64,000 bases of DNA from Allomuricauda sp. TMED12 (lineage in GTDB: Bacteria; Bacteroidota; Bacteroidia; Flavobacteriales; Flavobacteriaceae): contig NHBR02000147.1 of NCBI GenBank assembly GCA_002167435.2, forward strand, positions 1 to 64,000. Reading direction: 5' to 3'. A program made the position numbers and the translations under genes. Below the pieces are notes generated by a model. The model saw only the letters and a list, made by a program, of their open reading frames with translations. It was not told the DNA's origin and searched no databases. How positions within the stretch are numbered: position 1 is the first letter of the stretch; the number at the start of each line of letters is the position of its first letter. Below are positions 1 through 8,834 of the stretch, one piece after another.

Positions 1-35
1 TTATTCGAAAAACGTAGCGACAAAGTTGGAATGGA

Positions 36-1856
36 CTAGTCAATGTTAGAATTACCGTTCCCTTCTGCCACTTTACGCTCCAATTCTGCCTGAAATTCTT
101 CCATCACAGGTTTAACCGTACTTTCAGGCAAATCCGCGATTCGAATATACATTAACCCATCCACAGAGTTATTGAACAAGGGATCCACATTAAAGGCTAC
201 TACCTTGGCATTTTGCTTAATGTATTTTTTAATCAAAACCGGTAGTCTTAAACTTCCGGGCTCCACCTCACTGATGAGTTTATCGAATTTGTTCAAATCG
301 GCTTGGGTTTCGTCAAATACAAACTCTTTGTCTCCATCTTTCAACTTCACCTTGAACTCCTTTTTGGGTCGAATATATTGAGCCACGTAGGGATCCCAGT
401 AATTGGATTTCATGAACTCAATCATCAACGACTTGGAAAAGTTGGAAAACTGATTGCTGATACTCACACCGCCAATCAAATACTTGTGTTCCGGATGCCT
501 TAGTGTTGTGTGAACGATTCCCTTCCAAAGTAAAAACAAGGGCATTGGCTTTTGCTGATATTCCTTTACGATATAGGCTCTTCCCATCTCAATGGATTTC
601 TCCATCATACCGTACAATTCGGGTTCAAATCGAAAAAGATCTTGAAGATAAAATCCATCAATGCCATAATTTTTGAAAATTTGTGAGCCCAATCCCATGC
701 GGTAAGCCCCAACTATGGTTTTACTATCGTTATCCCACAAGAATAAATGATGATAATAGGAATCGAACTTATCCAAGTCAATGGCATTATTGGTACCCTC
801 TCCCACTTCCCTAAAAGTTACTTCGCGTTGGCGTCCGATTTCGTTTAAACAGAAAGGCATATCCTTGGCCTGCGCCAAAAAAACCTCATAGTTTTTACTT
901 TCCAACATGCGGCAATCTTTCTCCCGTAATTTGTCAATTTCGCCCTCCAGTACCTTGGCGCTTATGGCTGTAGCTATTTTTTTTGGAGGCTTAGGAATTT
1001 TAAGCGACGTGGGCACTTTGTCTATAAATCGCTCCTTTTCAAACGCATTGGCCAACAGATAGGTTTTTTTACGAAGCAATTCTGCAAAATCTTCCAAAGT
1101 CTCTTCTTCTTTTTGGGTATTTACCGATATAGGCTGACCAATACGCACTTTTATAGGACGTCTGCTCTGTGATGTTAACTCCGAAGGCAGCTTTGCCGTT
1201 CGGAATACATCATCCATCTTGGACAATCGGTAAAACAATCGACTGTTTCGTGCATGAAAATAAATGGGAACCACGGGGACTTCTGCTTTTCTTATCAATT
1301 TTATGGCCGCTTCTTCCCAGGGTCGGTCCACAACCAATTTTCCATCACGGTAAGTAGATACTTCTCCTGCAGGGAAAATACCCAATGGGTGTCCGTCCCT
1401 TAAATGTTGAAGTGCACTTTTAAAACCAGCAACACTGCTCTTAGCATCCTTATGGTTTTCAAAAGGATTTACTGGCATTATATAGGGCTTTAATGGTTCT
1501 ATCCTATGGAGTAAAAAATTAGCTATTATTTTATAGTCCTGACGCTCTTTTAGGAGAAGTTTTAACAAAAGGACCCCATCAATACCACCTAATGGGTGAT
1601 TACTGATAGTAATATAGGGACCAGACTTGGGAAGTCGTTTTAAATCCTCTTCGGGAATTTCAAAATCAATTTCGTAATGGTCCAGTATGGCATCCAAGAA
1701 TTCGGGACCGGGAAGGTTCTTGTTCTTATCGTAAAATCTATTGATGGTACTAATCCTAGTGGCTACCATTAAAAGCCATCCTACAAAAGTGCCCAAAAAG
1801 CCATATTTGTGCAGATGGATGACTTTCGCCACCTCCTTAGCAGAAACCAATCCCAT
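36..1856 (-). CDS. OlsF-like bifunctional acyltransferase (PlsC domain + GNAT/OlsB-like domain)
   Basis: 606 residues, two acyltransferase modules in one chain. Residues about 75-250 are a PlsC/LPLAT domain: the catalytic block NHPLGGIDG lies at 86-94 (His87, Asp93, one residue longer than the usual HxxxxD) and FPAGEVS near 161-167 replaces the FPEG motif. Residues about 320-580 resemble the OlsB/hemolysin-type N-acyltransferase fold (VGAYRMGLG, EMGRAYI). Known OlsF enzymes have this domain order and make ornithine lipids, the C-terminal part doing the N-acylation and the N-terminal part the O-acylation. The amino-acid head group cannot be read from the sequence; glycine lipids are an alternative. 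Probably attached to the inner membrane face. It is transcribed alone or after lysC, 78 nt upstream. Confidence 0.8.
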   Translation of the reverse strand: MGLVSAKEVAKVIHLHKYGFLGTFVGWLLMVATRISTINRFYDKNKNLPGPEFLDAILDHYEIDFEIPEEDLKRLPKSGPYITISNHPLGGIDGVLLLKLLLKERQDYKIIANFLLHRIEPLKPYIMPVNPFENHKDAKSSVAGFKSALQHLRDGHPLGIFPAGEVSTYRDGKLVVDRPWEEAAIKLIRKAEVPVVPIYFHARNSRLFYRLSKMDDVFRTAKLPSELTSQSRRPIKVRIGQPISVNTQKEEETLEDFAELLRKKTYLLANAFEKERFIDKVPTSLKIPKPPKKIATAISAKVLEGEIDKLREKDCRMLESKNYEVFLAQAKDMPFCLNEIGRQREVTFREVGEGTNNAIDLDKFDSYYHHLFLWDNDSKTIVGAYRMGLGSQIFKNYGIDGFYLQDLFRFEPELYGMMEKSIEMGRAYIVKEYQQKPMPLFLLWKGIVHTTLRHPEHKYLIGGVSISNQFSNFSKSLMIEFMKSNYWDPYVAQYIRPKKEFKVKLKDGDKEFVFDETQADLNKFDKLISEVEPGSLRLPVLIKKYIKQNAKVVAFNVDPLFNNSVDGLMYIRIADLPESTVKPVMEEFQAELERKVAEGNGNSNID

Positions 1857-1934
1857 AGAAAAAGTATTTAGGTACGTGTAAAGATAGAAAATAAAGGTTA
1901 TTGACCTTTTTACCCAAATATTATATGAAAACCT

Positions 1935-3182
1935 TTATTTTACAACAAGTTGAACGGTTTCCTTACCTCTTTGCTCGACCAATACGGATGTTCCATTTTG
2001 AAGGGATTTAACCGAATCATCATTAAAATGACGAATGGTGTAAAGTGAAACATCTTCGTGACATACCACTTTAAACTTTCGCTTAAGTTCTTCCAATAAA
2101 GGTGGAAGTCCACGGAATTTATTGTCCAAACAAACAGAAAAACTAATCGCAGAATTCTGGATCAGGTCCACTTTGAGCCTATGGTCATGGAACAACTTAA
2201 AGATTTCGCTGATGTTATCCTCAACTATGAAGGAAAAATCAAGGGAAGAAAGTTTTAACAATACTTGATTTTTCTTTACGATAAAACAGGGAACTTTTGG
2301 TTCAATCCCGTTCCCCTTACCTACTGTGGTTCCTTTACCCTTTGGATTCACAAACGATTTTACTTTCAAGGGAATTTCCTTACGCTGCAAGGGTTGCAAT
2401 GTTTTCGGGTGAATTACAGAGGCTCCGTAAAATGCAAGCTCAATGGCTTCGCGATAGGAAATTTTGTCCAATAATTGGGCGTTCTCAAAATTTCTTGGGT
2501 CAGCATTCAACACTCCTGGAACATCTTTCCAAATGGTCACCGATTCCGCATTGAGGCAAAAAGCCAAAATTGCCGCAGAATAATCGGATCCCTCCCTGCC
2601 CAATGTGGTCGTAAAGTTATTATCGTCACTACCTAAAAAACCTTGTGTAATATTTAATTTAGATACGTCCACTTTGCCCACTTCCTGTTGGGTGCGTTCC
2701 CAATTGACTTGAGCATCCCTATAATTGGTATCGGTTTTAATCATGGTGCGGACATCCAACCACGTATTGGAAATGCCGACTTCGTTTAAATAGGCACTCA
2801 CGATCGTTGTGGACAATAACTCACCATAGCAGACTACTTGATCGTACACAAATGAATACTTGGGTGATTTGTTCCAAGCTAAAAATCCTTTTACCTCATC
2901 AAAAAGGATTTTTACTTTGGTATAAACTGGATGGTTCGGATTTTGAAACAAGTCCGACAATATTTGATTGTGATAGTCAATTACCTCTTGAATTGAACCA
3001 GATACAGCATTCTTATCATTAAAATAGGATTCCACTACCTTTTCCATGGCATTGGTAATTTTTCCCATCGCAGAAATCACCAACAAGGTGTCGCTATAAC
3101 CAACCTCCTGCAATACGTTGACCACATTTTTAACTGCATCTGCATCTTTAACGGATGCCCCACCAAACTTAAATACCCTCAT
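1935..3182 (-). CDS. lysC: Aspartate kinase (monofunctional)
   Basis: 415 residues. Phosphorylates aspartate, the first step toward lysine, threonine, methionine and diaminopimelate. The N-terminus MRVFKFGGASV is the kinase signature; TTLGREGSDYSAA (about 190-202) and VTIWKDVPGVLNADPR (about 215-230) are the aspartate- and ATP-site blocks. The C-terminal 120 residues are ACT-like regulatory modules, so feedback control by an end product is likely. It is not fused to homoserine dehydrogenase. The start is the first ATG, directly before the KFGG motif. The upstream GNAT gene lies 29 nt away on the same strand, so the two may be co-transcribed. Confidence 0.93.
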   Translation of the reverse strand: MRVFKFGGASVKDADAVKNVVNVLQEVGYSDTLLVISAMGKITNAMEKVVESYFNDKNAVSGSIQEVIDYHNQILSDLFQNPNHPVYTKVKILFDEVKGFLAWNKSPKYSFVYDQVVCYGELLSTTIVSAYLNEVGISNTWLDVRTMIKTDTNYRDAQVNWERTQQEVGKVDVSKLNITQGFLGSDDNNFTTTLGREGSDYSAAILAFCLNAESVTIWKDVPGVLNADPRNFENAQLLDKISYREAIELAFYGASVIHPKTLQPLQRKEIPLKVKSFVNPKGKGTTVGKGNGIEPKVPCFIVKKNQVLLKLSSLDFSFIVEDNISEIFKLFHDHRLKVDLIQNSAISFSVCLDNKFRGLPPLLEELKRKFKVVCHEDVSLYTIRHFNDDSVKSLQNGTSVLVEQRGKETVQLVVK

Positions 3183-3211
3183 GTAATTCTATAATCTTGA
3201 ATTTGGTCAGC

Positions 3212-3694
3212 CTAGTTGAGGCTTTCCATATAATTTTTTATTCCTTTTTCATCCAATTGGACCACGTCCCAATCCCTTAGTACATTCGCTCCTTTCTTCT
3301 CATAAAACTCGATAGCGGGCTCGTTCCAATCCAAAACTTCCCAGCAAATTCGTTTTACACCCAGACTATAGCCATACTTTACCACCTCATCCAACAAGGC
3401 TGTACCTAGGCCACTCCCCCTCATTTTTTCGGAAACAATCAAATCTTCCAAGTGAATGGCCGGGCCTTTCCAAGTGGAATATCTTGCATACACCAAGGCA
3501 ATGCCTCCAATACCTTCACTGGTATCTGCAACAAAACAATGGAACATTTTTTGGTCACCAAATCCATGTTTCACTAAATCATCCTTGGTAATTTCCACGG
3601 CATCAGGTTCTTTTTCAAAATTGGCCAATTCTTGAACCAAGTTCAGCACTTGTTCCATGTCCTCAGGACGAGCCTCTCTAATTGTATATTCCAT
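3212..3694 (-). CDS. GNAT family N-acetyltransferase (diamine-acetyltransferase-like)
   Basis: 160 residues, one GNAT domain. The acetyl-CoA loop is seen as EKMRGSGLGTALLDEVV (about 100-116), preceded by the beta-4 strand HLEDLIVS and followed by the WNEPAIEFYEKKGA helix typical of the family. The overall pattern (IREARPEDMEQVLNLVQELANFE at the start) is that of spermidine/spermine or thialysine acetyltransferases. The substrate is a guess by similarity; free amino groups of polyamines or amino acids fit. It lies just upstream of lysC on the same strand and is divergent from fbp. Confidence 0.85.
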   Translation of the reverse strand: MEYTIREARPEDMEQVLNLVQELANFEKEPDAVEITKDDLVKHGFGDQKMFHCFVADTSEGIGGIALVYARYSTWKGPAIHLEDLIVSEKMRGSGLGTALLDEVVKYGYSLGVKRICWEVLDWNEPAIEFYEKKGANVLRDWDVVQLDEKGIKNYMESLN

Positions 3695-3753
3695 AATTGT
3701 TACAAATAAAACTCAAAGTTATAAAAATACATAATTAAACCTCTTCGAAAACG

Positions 3754-3782
3754 TTGTAGTTTCACAAAATGCCCGATATTTG
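3754..3782 (+). promoter_or_regulatory. Promoter of fbp (TTG ... GATATTTG)
   Basis: A -33 type TTG at 3754-3756 is followed after 18 nt by GATATTTG at 3775-3782, one base off the Bacteroidota -7 element TAnnTTTG. Transcription would begin near 3787, downstream of the first ATG (3769). This supports the second ATG at 3808 as the true fbp start. Confidence 0.45.
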
Positions 3783-3807
3783 TCGAAAAATAAAACAGTC
3801 TTTTCCA

Positions 3808-4815
3808 ATGTTTGACAAACAGCGACTCACCATGGGCGAGTTCATCATCGCCAACCAAAACTCATTTCAATACACTTCTGGGGAACTTTCAAGACTACTT
3901 AACGGAATCCGTCTAGCGGCAAAAGTAGTGAACCATGAGGTAAACAAAGCGGGTTTGGTCGATATTACCGGTGCCGCCGGTGACACCAATATCCAAGGAG
4001 AAGATCAGCAGAAACTGGATGTATTGGCCAATGAGAAGTTTATTGAAACACTAAAGAACCGTGAAATTGTTTGTGGCATAGCATCGGAAGAGGAAGATGA
4101 TTTTATAACTATAAACAGTTTTGATAAGCAACACCAGAACAAGTACGTGGTTTTAATAGATCCTTTGGATGGATCATCCAATATTGATGTAAATGTATCC
4201 GTGGGAACCATTTTTTCCATTTATAGAAGGGTAACTCCTGTTGGAACTCCGGTTACTTTGGAAGATTTTCTACAGCCAGGAAAAAACCAGATAGCTGCGG
4301 GGTACATTATTTATGGAACCTCTACCATGTATGTTTACACCACAGGACATGGTGTAAATGGTTTTACGTTAAATCCTGCACTGGGCACTTTTTACTTATC
4401 CCACCCCAATATGCAATTCCCGGAAATGGGTCAAATCTACTCTGTGAACGAGGGTAACTACATACATTTTCCGCAAGGGGTCAAAGATTATATTAAGTAT
4501 TGTCAAATGGAAGAAGGTGATAGACCCTATACTTCTAGATACATTGGATCCCTGGTTTCTGACTTTCACCGAAATATGATTAAAGGTGGTATTTACATGT
4601 ACCCCAAAAGCAGTAAGGCACAAAATGGGAAGCTTCGTTTATTATACGAGTGCAATCCTATGGCATTTTTGGCCGAGCAAGCCAATGGAAAAGCAAGCGA
4701 TGGCTACCAGCGCATTATGGACATACAGCCAAAAGAGCTACATGAAAGAGTGCCCTTTTTCTGCGGAAGCAAAAGAATGGTGGAGAAAGCTGAAGAATTT
4801 ATGGCCAACGCCTAG
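3808..4815 (+). CDS. fbp: Class 1 fructose-1,6-bisphosphatase
   Basis: 335 residues from the chosen start. Hydrolyses fructose-1,6-bisphosphate in gluconeogenesis. The active-site and metal motif [12 protein letters not shown] and the C-terminal FBPase block [14 protein letters not shown] are present, and EEEDD precedes the DPLDGSS loop as expected. An ATG at 3769 would add 13 residues, but family members begin near the TMGEFI motif and a promoter-like element lies between the two ATGs, so 3808 is preferred. The stop overlaps the stop of the convergent TerB-like gene through a shared CTAG (4812-4815). Confidence 0.93.
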   Translation: MFDKQRLTMGEFIIANQNSFQYTSGELSRLLNGIRLAAKVVNHEVNKAGLVDITGAAGDTNIQGEDQQKLDVLANEKFIETLKNREIVCGIASEEEDDFITINSFDKQHQNKYVVLIDPLDGSSNIDVNVSVGTIFSIYRRVTPVGTPVTLEDFLQPGKNQIAAGYIIYGTSTMYVYTTGHGVNGFTLNPALGTFYLSHPNMQFPEMGQIYSVNEGNYIHFPQGVKDYIKYCQMEEGDRPYTSRYIGSLVSDFHRNMIKGGIYMYPKSSKAQNGKLRLLYECNPMAFLAEQANGKASDGYQRIMDIQPKELHERVPFFCGSKRMVEKAEEFMANA

Positions 4816-5243
4816 TTACATTCTCGCTTTATTAAATGATGATAATCTTCGAAGGCAATTTGTCCAGAGAAAATAGCGATGGACTTATCGATGATTTCCG
4901 ATGCTTTTTTAGGAGCAAAACCTAAACCAACAGCATACTTTTCAACGATTTTGCGTTCATCATCATCAATGTAATGATCGGAAAAAATAATCTGAAAAAA
5001 TTCGAACAACCTTTTAAATCTTTTCTCGCCACTGTGAGGAGTTTCAATAGGGTATTTGTTTTCCTTCTTCATTACTTCTTTGATTTCCTCCTCTGTAATA
5101 TTGAGCTTAAAAGCGAATTTATCCAAAACCGCTTTTTCTTTCGGATTGATTTCCCCATCAACCGAGGCCAAACTAGCCAATGTGGCAAAATGGGCCAGAT
5201 TTTTCCTGTGGTCTCCGTGCTCGTATAAATCTAAAATTGGCAT
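4812..5243 (-). CDS. TerB-like (tellurite-resistance/DjlA-type helical) protein
   Basis: 143 residues. The middle part, [20 protein letters not shown], and the later acidic repeat [20 protein letters not shown] form the two D-x-D/E-x-x-x-x-x-E half-motifs of the TerB helical bundle, a family thought to bind divalent metal. There is no signal peptide. The start at [10 protein letters not shown] (5243) fits family members; an ATG 21 nt upstream is in frame but less likely. No ter operon is nearby, so no role in tellurite resistance is claimed. It is convergent with fbp, sharing a CTAG. Confidence 0.75.
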   Translation of the reverse strand: MPILDLYEHGDHRKNLAHFATLASLASVDGEINPKEKAVLDKFAFKLNITEEEIKEVMKKENKYPIETPHSGEKRFKRLFEFFQIIFSDHYIDDDERKIVEKYAVGLGFAPKKASEIIDKSIAIFSGQIAFEDYHHLIKRECN

Positions 5244-5340
5244 ATCGAAAATTTTATACCACAAATATAATTCTTATCGCAAAAAGCAGGTGTATAGGCA
5301 CTAAAGAATTTCGTATTTTTCAATCCAAAGTATTACAACA

Positions 5341-7803
5341 CTGCACGATTCAAAACTCCTTCATATTGCAGAAAATTGGTTTCAAGGTCAAGGTTGGAAA
5401 CCATTCTCTTTTCAAAAGCAGACTTGGCATGCTTTTTTAGAAGGGAAACACGGTCTTTTGAACGCACCGACCGGCAGTGGAAAAACCTATGCGCTTTGGT
5501 TTCCGATTGTACTTAACTACATCAAAAATAATCCTGATTACAAGACCAAGCACAAAAAGGGGTTAAAAGCCATTTGGATCACCCCTCTAAGGGCACTTTC
5601 TCAAGAAATAAAGCAATCGGCGGAGCGAATTACCCAAGATTTGGAGACCCAAATGACCGTAGGAATTCGCACCGGGGATACATCCACTAAAGAACGGGCA
5701 AAAATGCGCACCAATATGCCCGACCTATTGATCACTACCCCAGAAAGTTTGCAGTTGTTGTTATCATCCAAAGGCTGCGAAAAAACGTTCAAGAACTGCT
5801 CCGCCATTGTGGTGGATGAATGGCACGAGCTTTTGGGCACCAAGCGTGGTGTTCAAATGGAACTGGGGATATCCCGATTAAAAACCATCTGCAAGCAATT
5901 ACGAATTTGGGGTATATCGGCCACCATCGGCAATTTGGAACAGGCCCGTGACGTATTGTTGGGACCCACATCGCCAGAACTTGATAATTCAATATTGGTC
6001 AAGGCCAACCTCAACAAAAAAATCACGGTAAAAAGTATTATTCCAAAGAAAATGGAAACTTTTCCTTGGCGCGGACATTTAGGATTGCATCTTTTGGATC
6101 AGGTGGTGCCCATCATAAATAATAGCAAAACCACTTTGCTCTTTACCAACACACGCAGCCAATGCGAAATCTGGTTTCAGAAAATATTGGAAAAATATCC
6201 TGAGTTCGCTGGTGATATGGCGATGCACCACGGGAGCATCAATAAAGAAACCCGACTTTGGGTGGAACAGGCCATCCGTAACGAAAGTTTGAAAGCCGTG
6301 GTCTGTACATCGAGTCTTGATCTTGGGGTCGATTTTGCCCCGGTGGAAACCGTTGTTCAGATTGGCGGACCCAAAGGAGTAGCTCGTTTTTTGCAACGGG
6401 CAGGACGAAGTGGTCACCGGCCTGGCAAAGAAAGTGTCATCCATTTTTTGCCCACCCATGCCATTGAATTGGTGGAGGCTTCGGCCATGCAAAAAGCCGT
6501 ATTGAACAGTGCTGTTGAAGACCGTATTCCCTACCTGAATAGTTTTGATGTGCTTATTCAATATTTGACCACTTTGGCAGTTTCTGATGGATTTTATCCT
6601 GATGAAATTTATCCTGAGATCAAACAAACATTTTGTTATCAGACCTTGACCAAAGAACAATGGCAATGGCTATTGAATTTTCTGGTGATGGGAAGTCAAA
6701 GTTTGAAAAGCTATGACGAATACAAAAAGGTGGAGGTTGAAGAAGATGGCAAATTCAAAGTGAACAGCAGGGCGGTTGCTATGCGACATCGATTCCAAAT
6801 CGGAACCATTGTGGGGGATGCCACCATTTCCGTTCGCTATCAAAAAGGAGGCTATATCGGCAGTATTGAAGAGTATTTTATTTCCAAACTAAGTCCTGGC
6901 GATGTCTTTACCTTTGCGGGACGAAATCTGGAGTTTATCCGAATAAAAGGGATGGCAGCACACGTACGCAACTCCAAAAAGCGAACCAACAAAGTGCCCA
7001 GTTGGATGGGAGGACGCTTGAGTTTTTCCGCAAAAATGTCGGAATTGTTACGTCAAGAATTGTACACCGCTGAATTAAAGTTTCCGGAACAATCAGAAGA
7101 AATACAAGCATTGCAACCAATGTTTGCCAAACAACGAGAAGAGAGCATAGTGCCACAACCCCATCAATTCTTAATTGAAACCTTCAAGACCCGAGATGGC
7201 TACCATCATATGTTCTATCCCTTTGAAGGTAGAGCTATTCACGAAGGGATGAGCAGTCTCTTGGCTTACAGAATAAGTTTATTGACGCCGATAACCTGCT
7301 CCCTTGCTTTTAATGATTATGGGTTTGAGTTGCTATCGGACAGGGAAATCGATATTCAAGAAATTTTGGATAATTACCTGTTTACTCCAGAATATATGTT
7401 GTCCGACCTTCAAAAAAGTTTGAATTCAAATGAAATGGCTCGGCGAAAGTTTAGGGACATTGCCGTAATCAGCGGGATGGTTTTTACGGGATATCCCGAG
7501 AAAGGAGTCAAAATGAAGCATCTGCAAAGCAGTTCGGAATTGCTTTTCGATGTGTTCCGTGATTTTGAAGATGATAACTTGCTCTACCAGCAGGCCTATA
7601 CCGAAACTTTTGAGCATCAGTTGGAGGAAGGTCGTTTGCGATTGGCTTTGGAACGTATCGCTGAGCAGGACATTGTTTGGAAGCAATGTACCCAACCCAC
7701 GCCCTTATCTTTCCCGATAATTACGGATAGGCTAAGGGAAAAACTGTCCAACGAAAAATTAGCAGACCGTATTAAAAGAATGATGGCTAAATTGACCAAA
7801 TGA
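5341..7803 (+). CDS. Ligase-associated DNA damage response DEXH helicase (Lhr-like)
   Basis: About 820 residues if translation starts at the CTG at 5341. This SF2 helicase family belongs to the ATP-dependent-ligase repair cluster. Walker A is APTGSGKT, motif II is VVDEWHELLG (DEWH), motif III is SATIGN, and motif VI is QRAGRSGHRPG. A long C-terminal winged-helix/Lhr-core region follows. The first ordinary start codon, a TTG at 5458, lies directly before Walker A and would remove the conserved N-terminus (HIAENWFQGQGWKP, FQKQTWHAF). That segment is open upstream only to the TAA at 5302 and contains no ATG, GTG or TTG. A CTG (5341) or ATT (5332 or 5308) start is therefore inferred. PdeM follows; ligase and exonuclease are absent. 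Confidence 0.85.
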   Translation: MHDSKLLHIAENWFQGQGWKPFSFQKQTWHAFLEGKHGLLNAPTGSGKTYALWFPIVLNYIKNNPDYKTKHKKGLKAIWITPLRALSQEIKQSAERITQDLETQMTVGIRTGDTSTKERAKMRTNMPDLLITTPESLQLLLSSKGCEKTFKNCSAIVVDEWHELLGTKRGVQMELGISRLKTICKQLRIWGISATIGNLEQARDVLLGPTSPELDNSILVKANLNKKITVKSIIPKKMETFPWRGHLGLHLLDQVVPIINNSKTTLLFTNTRSQCEIWFQKILEKYPEFAGDMAMHHGSINKETRLWVEQAIRNESLKAVVCTSSLDLGVDFAPVETVVQIGGPKGVARFLQRAGRSGHRPGKESVIHFLPTHAIELVEASAMQKAVLNSAVEDRIPYLNSFDVLIQYLTTLAVSDGFYPDEIYPEIKQTFCYQTLTKEQWQWLLNFLVMGSQSLKSYDEYKKVEVEEDGKFKVNSRAVAMRHRFQIGTIVGDATISVRYQKGGYIGSIEEYFISKLSPGDVFTFAGRNLEFIRIKGMAAHVRNSKKRTNKVPSWMGGRLSFSAKMSELLRQELYTAELKFPEQSEEIQALQPMFAKQREESIVPQPHQFLIETFKTRDGYHHMFYPFEGRAIHEGMSSLLAYRISLLTPITCSLAFNDYGFELLSDREIDIQEILDNYLFTPEYMLSDLQKSLNSNEMARRKFRDIAVISGMVFTGYPEKGVKMKHLQSSSELLFDVFRDFEDDNLLYQQAYTETFEHQLEEGRLRLALERIAEQDIVWKQCTQPTPLSFPIITDRLREKLSNEKLADRIKRMMAKLTK

Positions 7804-7824
7804 CCAACGAACATCCAAGCACCT

Positions 7825-8003
7825 GTCATTCCGTGCCCCGACACGGAATCTAATCTTCCTGAGATGCTGAAACAAGTTCAGCATAACGCGAGAAGGTGTC
7901 ATTTCGAAATGAGGAGGGCAACGACGATTGAGAAATCCCATTCATTCCAAAACACATTAAAAAAAAGATTTCTCACGCTCCCGCTGGTCGGTTCGAAATG
8001 ACA
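7825..8003. repeat. Composite of dispersed palindromic repeats
   Basis: Holds ATTCCGTG/CACGGAAT arms (7828-7849), then TGCTGAAACAAGTTCAGCA (about 7864-7884, an imperfect inverted repeat), then GTCATTTCGAAATGA (about 7898-7912) and a final TTCGAAATGACA near 7992-8003. The same modules recur at 8668-8767, 12262-12320, 14321-14443 and 23233-23306. The stretch has no open reading frame of its own and fills the gap between the helicase and PdeM genes. Confidence 0.75.
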
Positions 8004-8010
8004 ATTGAAC

Positions 8011-8018
8011 TAAATTTG
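8011..8018 (+). promoter_or_regulatory. -7 element upstream of pdeM (TAAATTTG)
   Basis: TAAATTTG matches the Bacteroidota consensus TAnnTTTG and lies 16 nt before the ATG of the phosphoesterase gene. No clear -33 TTG is at the usual spacing. It suggests pdeM can be expressed independently of the helicase, with a very short leader. Confidence 0.45.
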
Positions 8019-8033
8019 TAGTATCGAAGGCAA

Positions 8034-8666
8034 ATGAGGCAAAATATTCAAATACACAATCAAAAATTTCAACTGCACCCTTTGGGTGGATTGTTTTGGG
8101 TGGAAAAATCACTCTTGCTGATCAGCGATGTGCATTTGGGTAAAGTCTCCCACTTTAGAAAATTTGGTGCAGCCGTTCCCAGAAAGGCTATTCATAAAAA
8201 TTTTTTGTTGTTAGATCAAATCGTGGCTGATTTTGAACCCTTTCAAATCTGTTTTTTGGGTGATTTGTTCCACTCTTCGCTGAACAAAGAATGGGAGTTG
8301 TTCGAAAATTGGGTAGCTAAAACACCGGCCGAAATACTTTTGGTCTCTGGCAACCACGATATCATTGCTCCTGAAAAATTTGAAAAAGTAAACGTTTCCA
8401 TATTTCCTGAGCTCGTAATTGATTTTTTTCTATTGACACATCATCCTGAAGATCGAGAGCACCACTTTACGTTTTGCGGTCATATCCATCCCTCCATTAA
8501 ACTCAAAGGTTTTGGAAGGGAACGTATAAAATTACCTTGCTTTTTTAAATCCAATAACCAAATGATTTTGCCAGCCTTTGGTCAATTTACGGGAACACAC
8601 GCCCTAGAACCCAAAAAGGATGATGAGGTATATGCTATTGTCGAGGATAGTATTATTATGGTTTAG
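8034..8666 (+). CDS. pdeM: Ligase-associated endonuclease/phosphoesterase PdeM
   Basis: 210 residues, a calcineurin-like metallophosphoesterase. All metal-site motifs are visible in order: SDVHLGK (about 31-37), FLGDLFH, SGNHD, THHPE and CGHIHPS. Members of this subfamily occur with an ATP-dependent DNA ligase, a DEXH helicase and an exonuclease in a DNA damage response cluster. Here only the helicase is next to it, 230 nt upstream and separated by repeats. Cytosolic; no signal peptide. Start ATG at 8034, 16 nt after a -7 element. Confidence 0.87.
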   Translation: MRQNIQIHNQKFQLHPLGGLFWVEKSLLLISDVHLGKVSHFRKFGAAVPRKAIHKNFLLLDQIVADFEPFQICFLGDLFHSSLNKEWELFENWVAKTPAEILLVSGNHDIIAPEKFEKVNVSIFPELVIDFFLLTHHPEDREHHFTFCGHIHPSIKLKGFGRERIKLPCFFKSNNQMILPAFGQFTGTHALEPKKDDEVYAIVEDSIIMV

Positions 8667-8667
8667 A

Positions 8668-8767
8668 TTCTTCGCTCTGCTCAGAATGACATAATAAATA
8701 CTGTCATTCCGTGCTTGACACGGAATTGCATCTGAGTGAGACGCTGAAACAAGTTCAGCATGACGAC
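8668..8767. repeat. Dispersed palindromic repeat copy between pdeM and mfd
   Basis: Contains CTTCGCTCTGCTCAGAATGACA, split by the family modules, then GTCATTCCGTGCTTGACACGGAAT (an inverted repeat) and GACGCTGAAACAAGTTCAGCATGACG, nearly the same as the copy at 7825-8003. Non-coding. Confidence 0.75.
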
Positions 8768-8809
8768 AAGAAACTCAAAAAAACATTTTTACTAAAAGTC
8801 TCTGGGGTA

Positions 8810-8817
8810 TATCTTTG
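8810..8817 (+). promoter_or_regulatory. -7 element of mfd (TATCTTTG)
   Basis: TATCTTTG is a perfect TAnnTTTG match. The expected transcription start near 8822-8824 would leave only about ten bases before the TTG start of mfd at 8835. This supports that start. Confidence 0.6.
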
Positions 8818-8834
8818 CCGCAAAGTTTTTTGGA

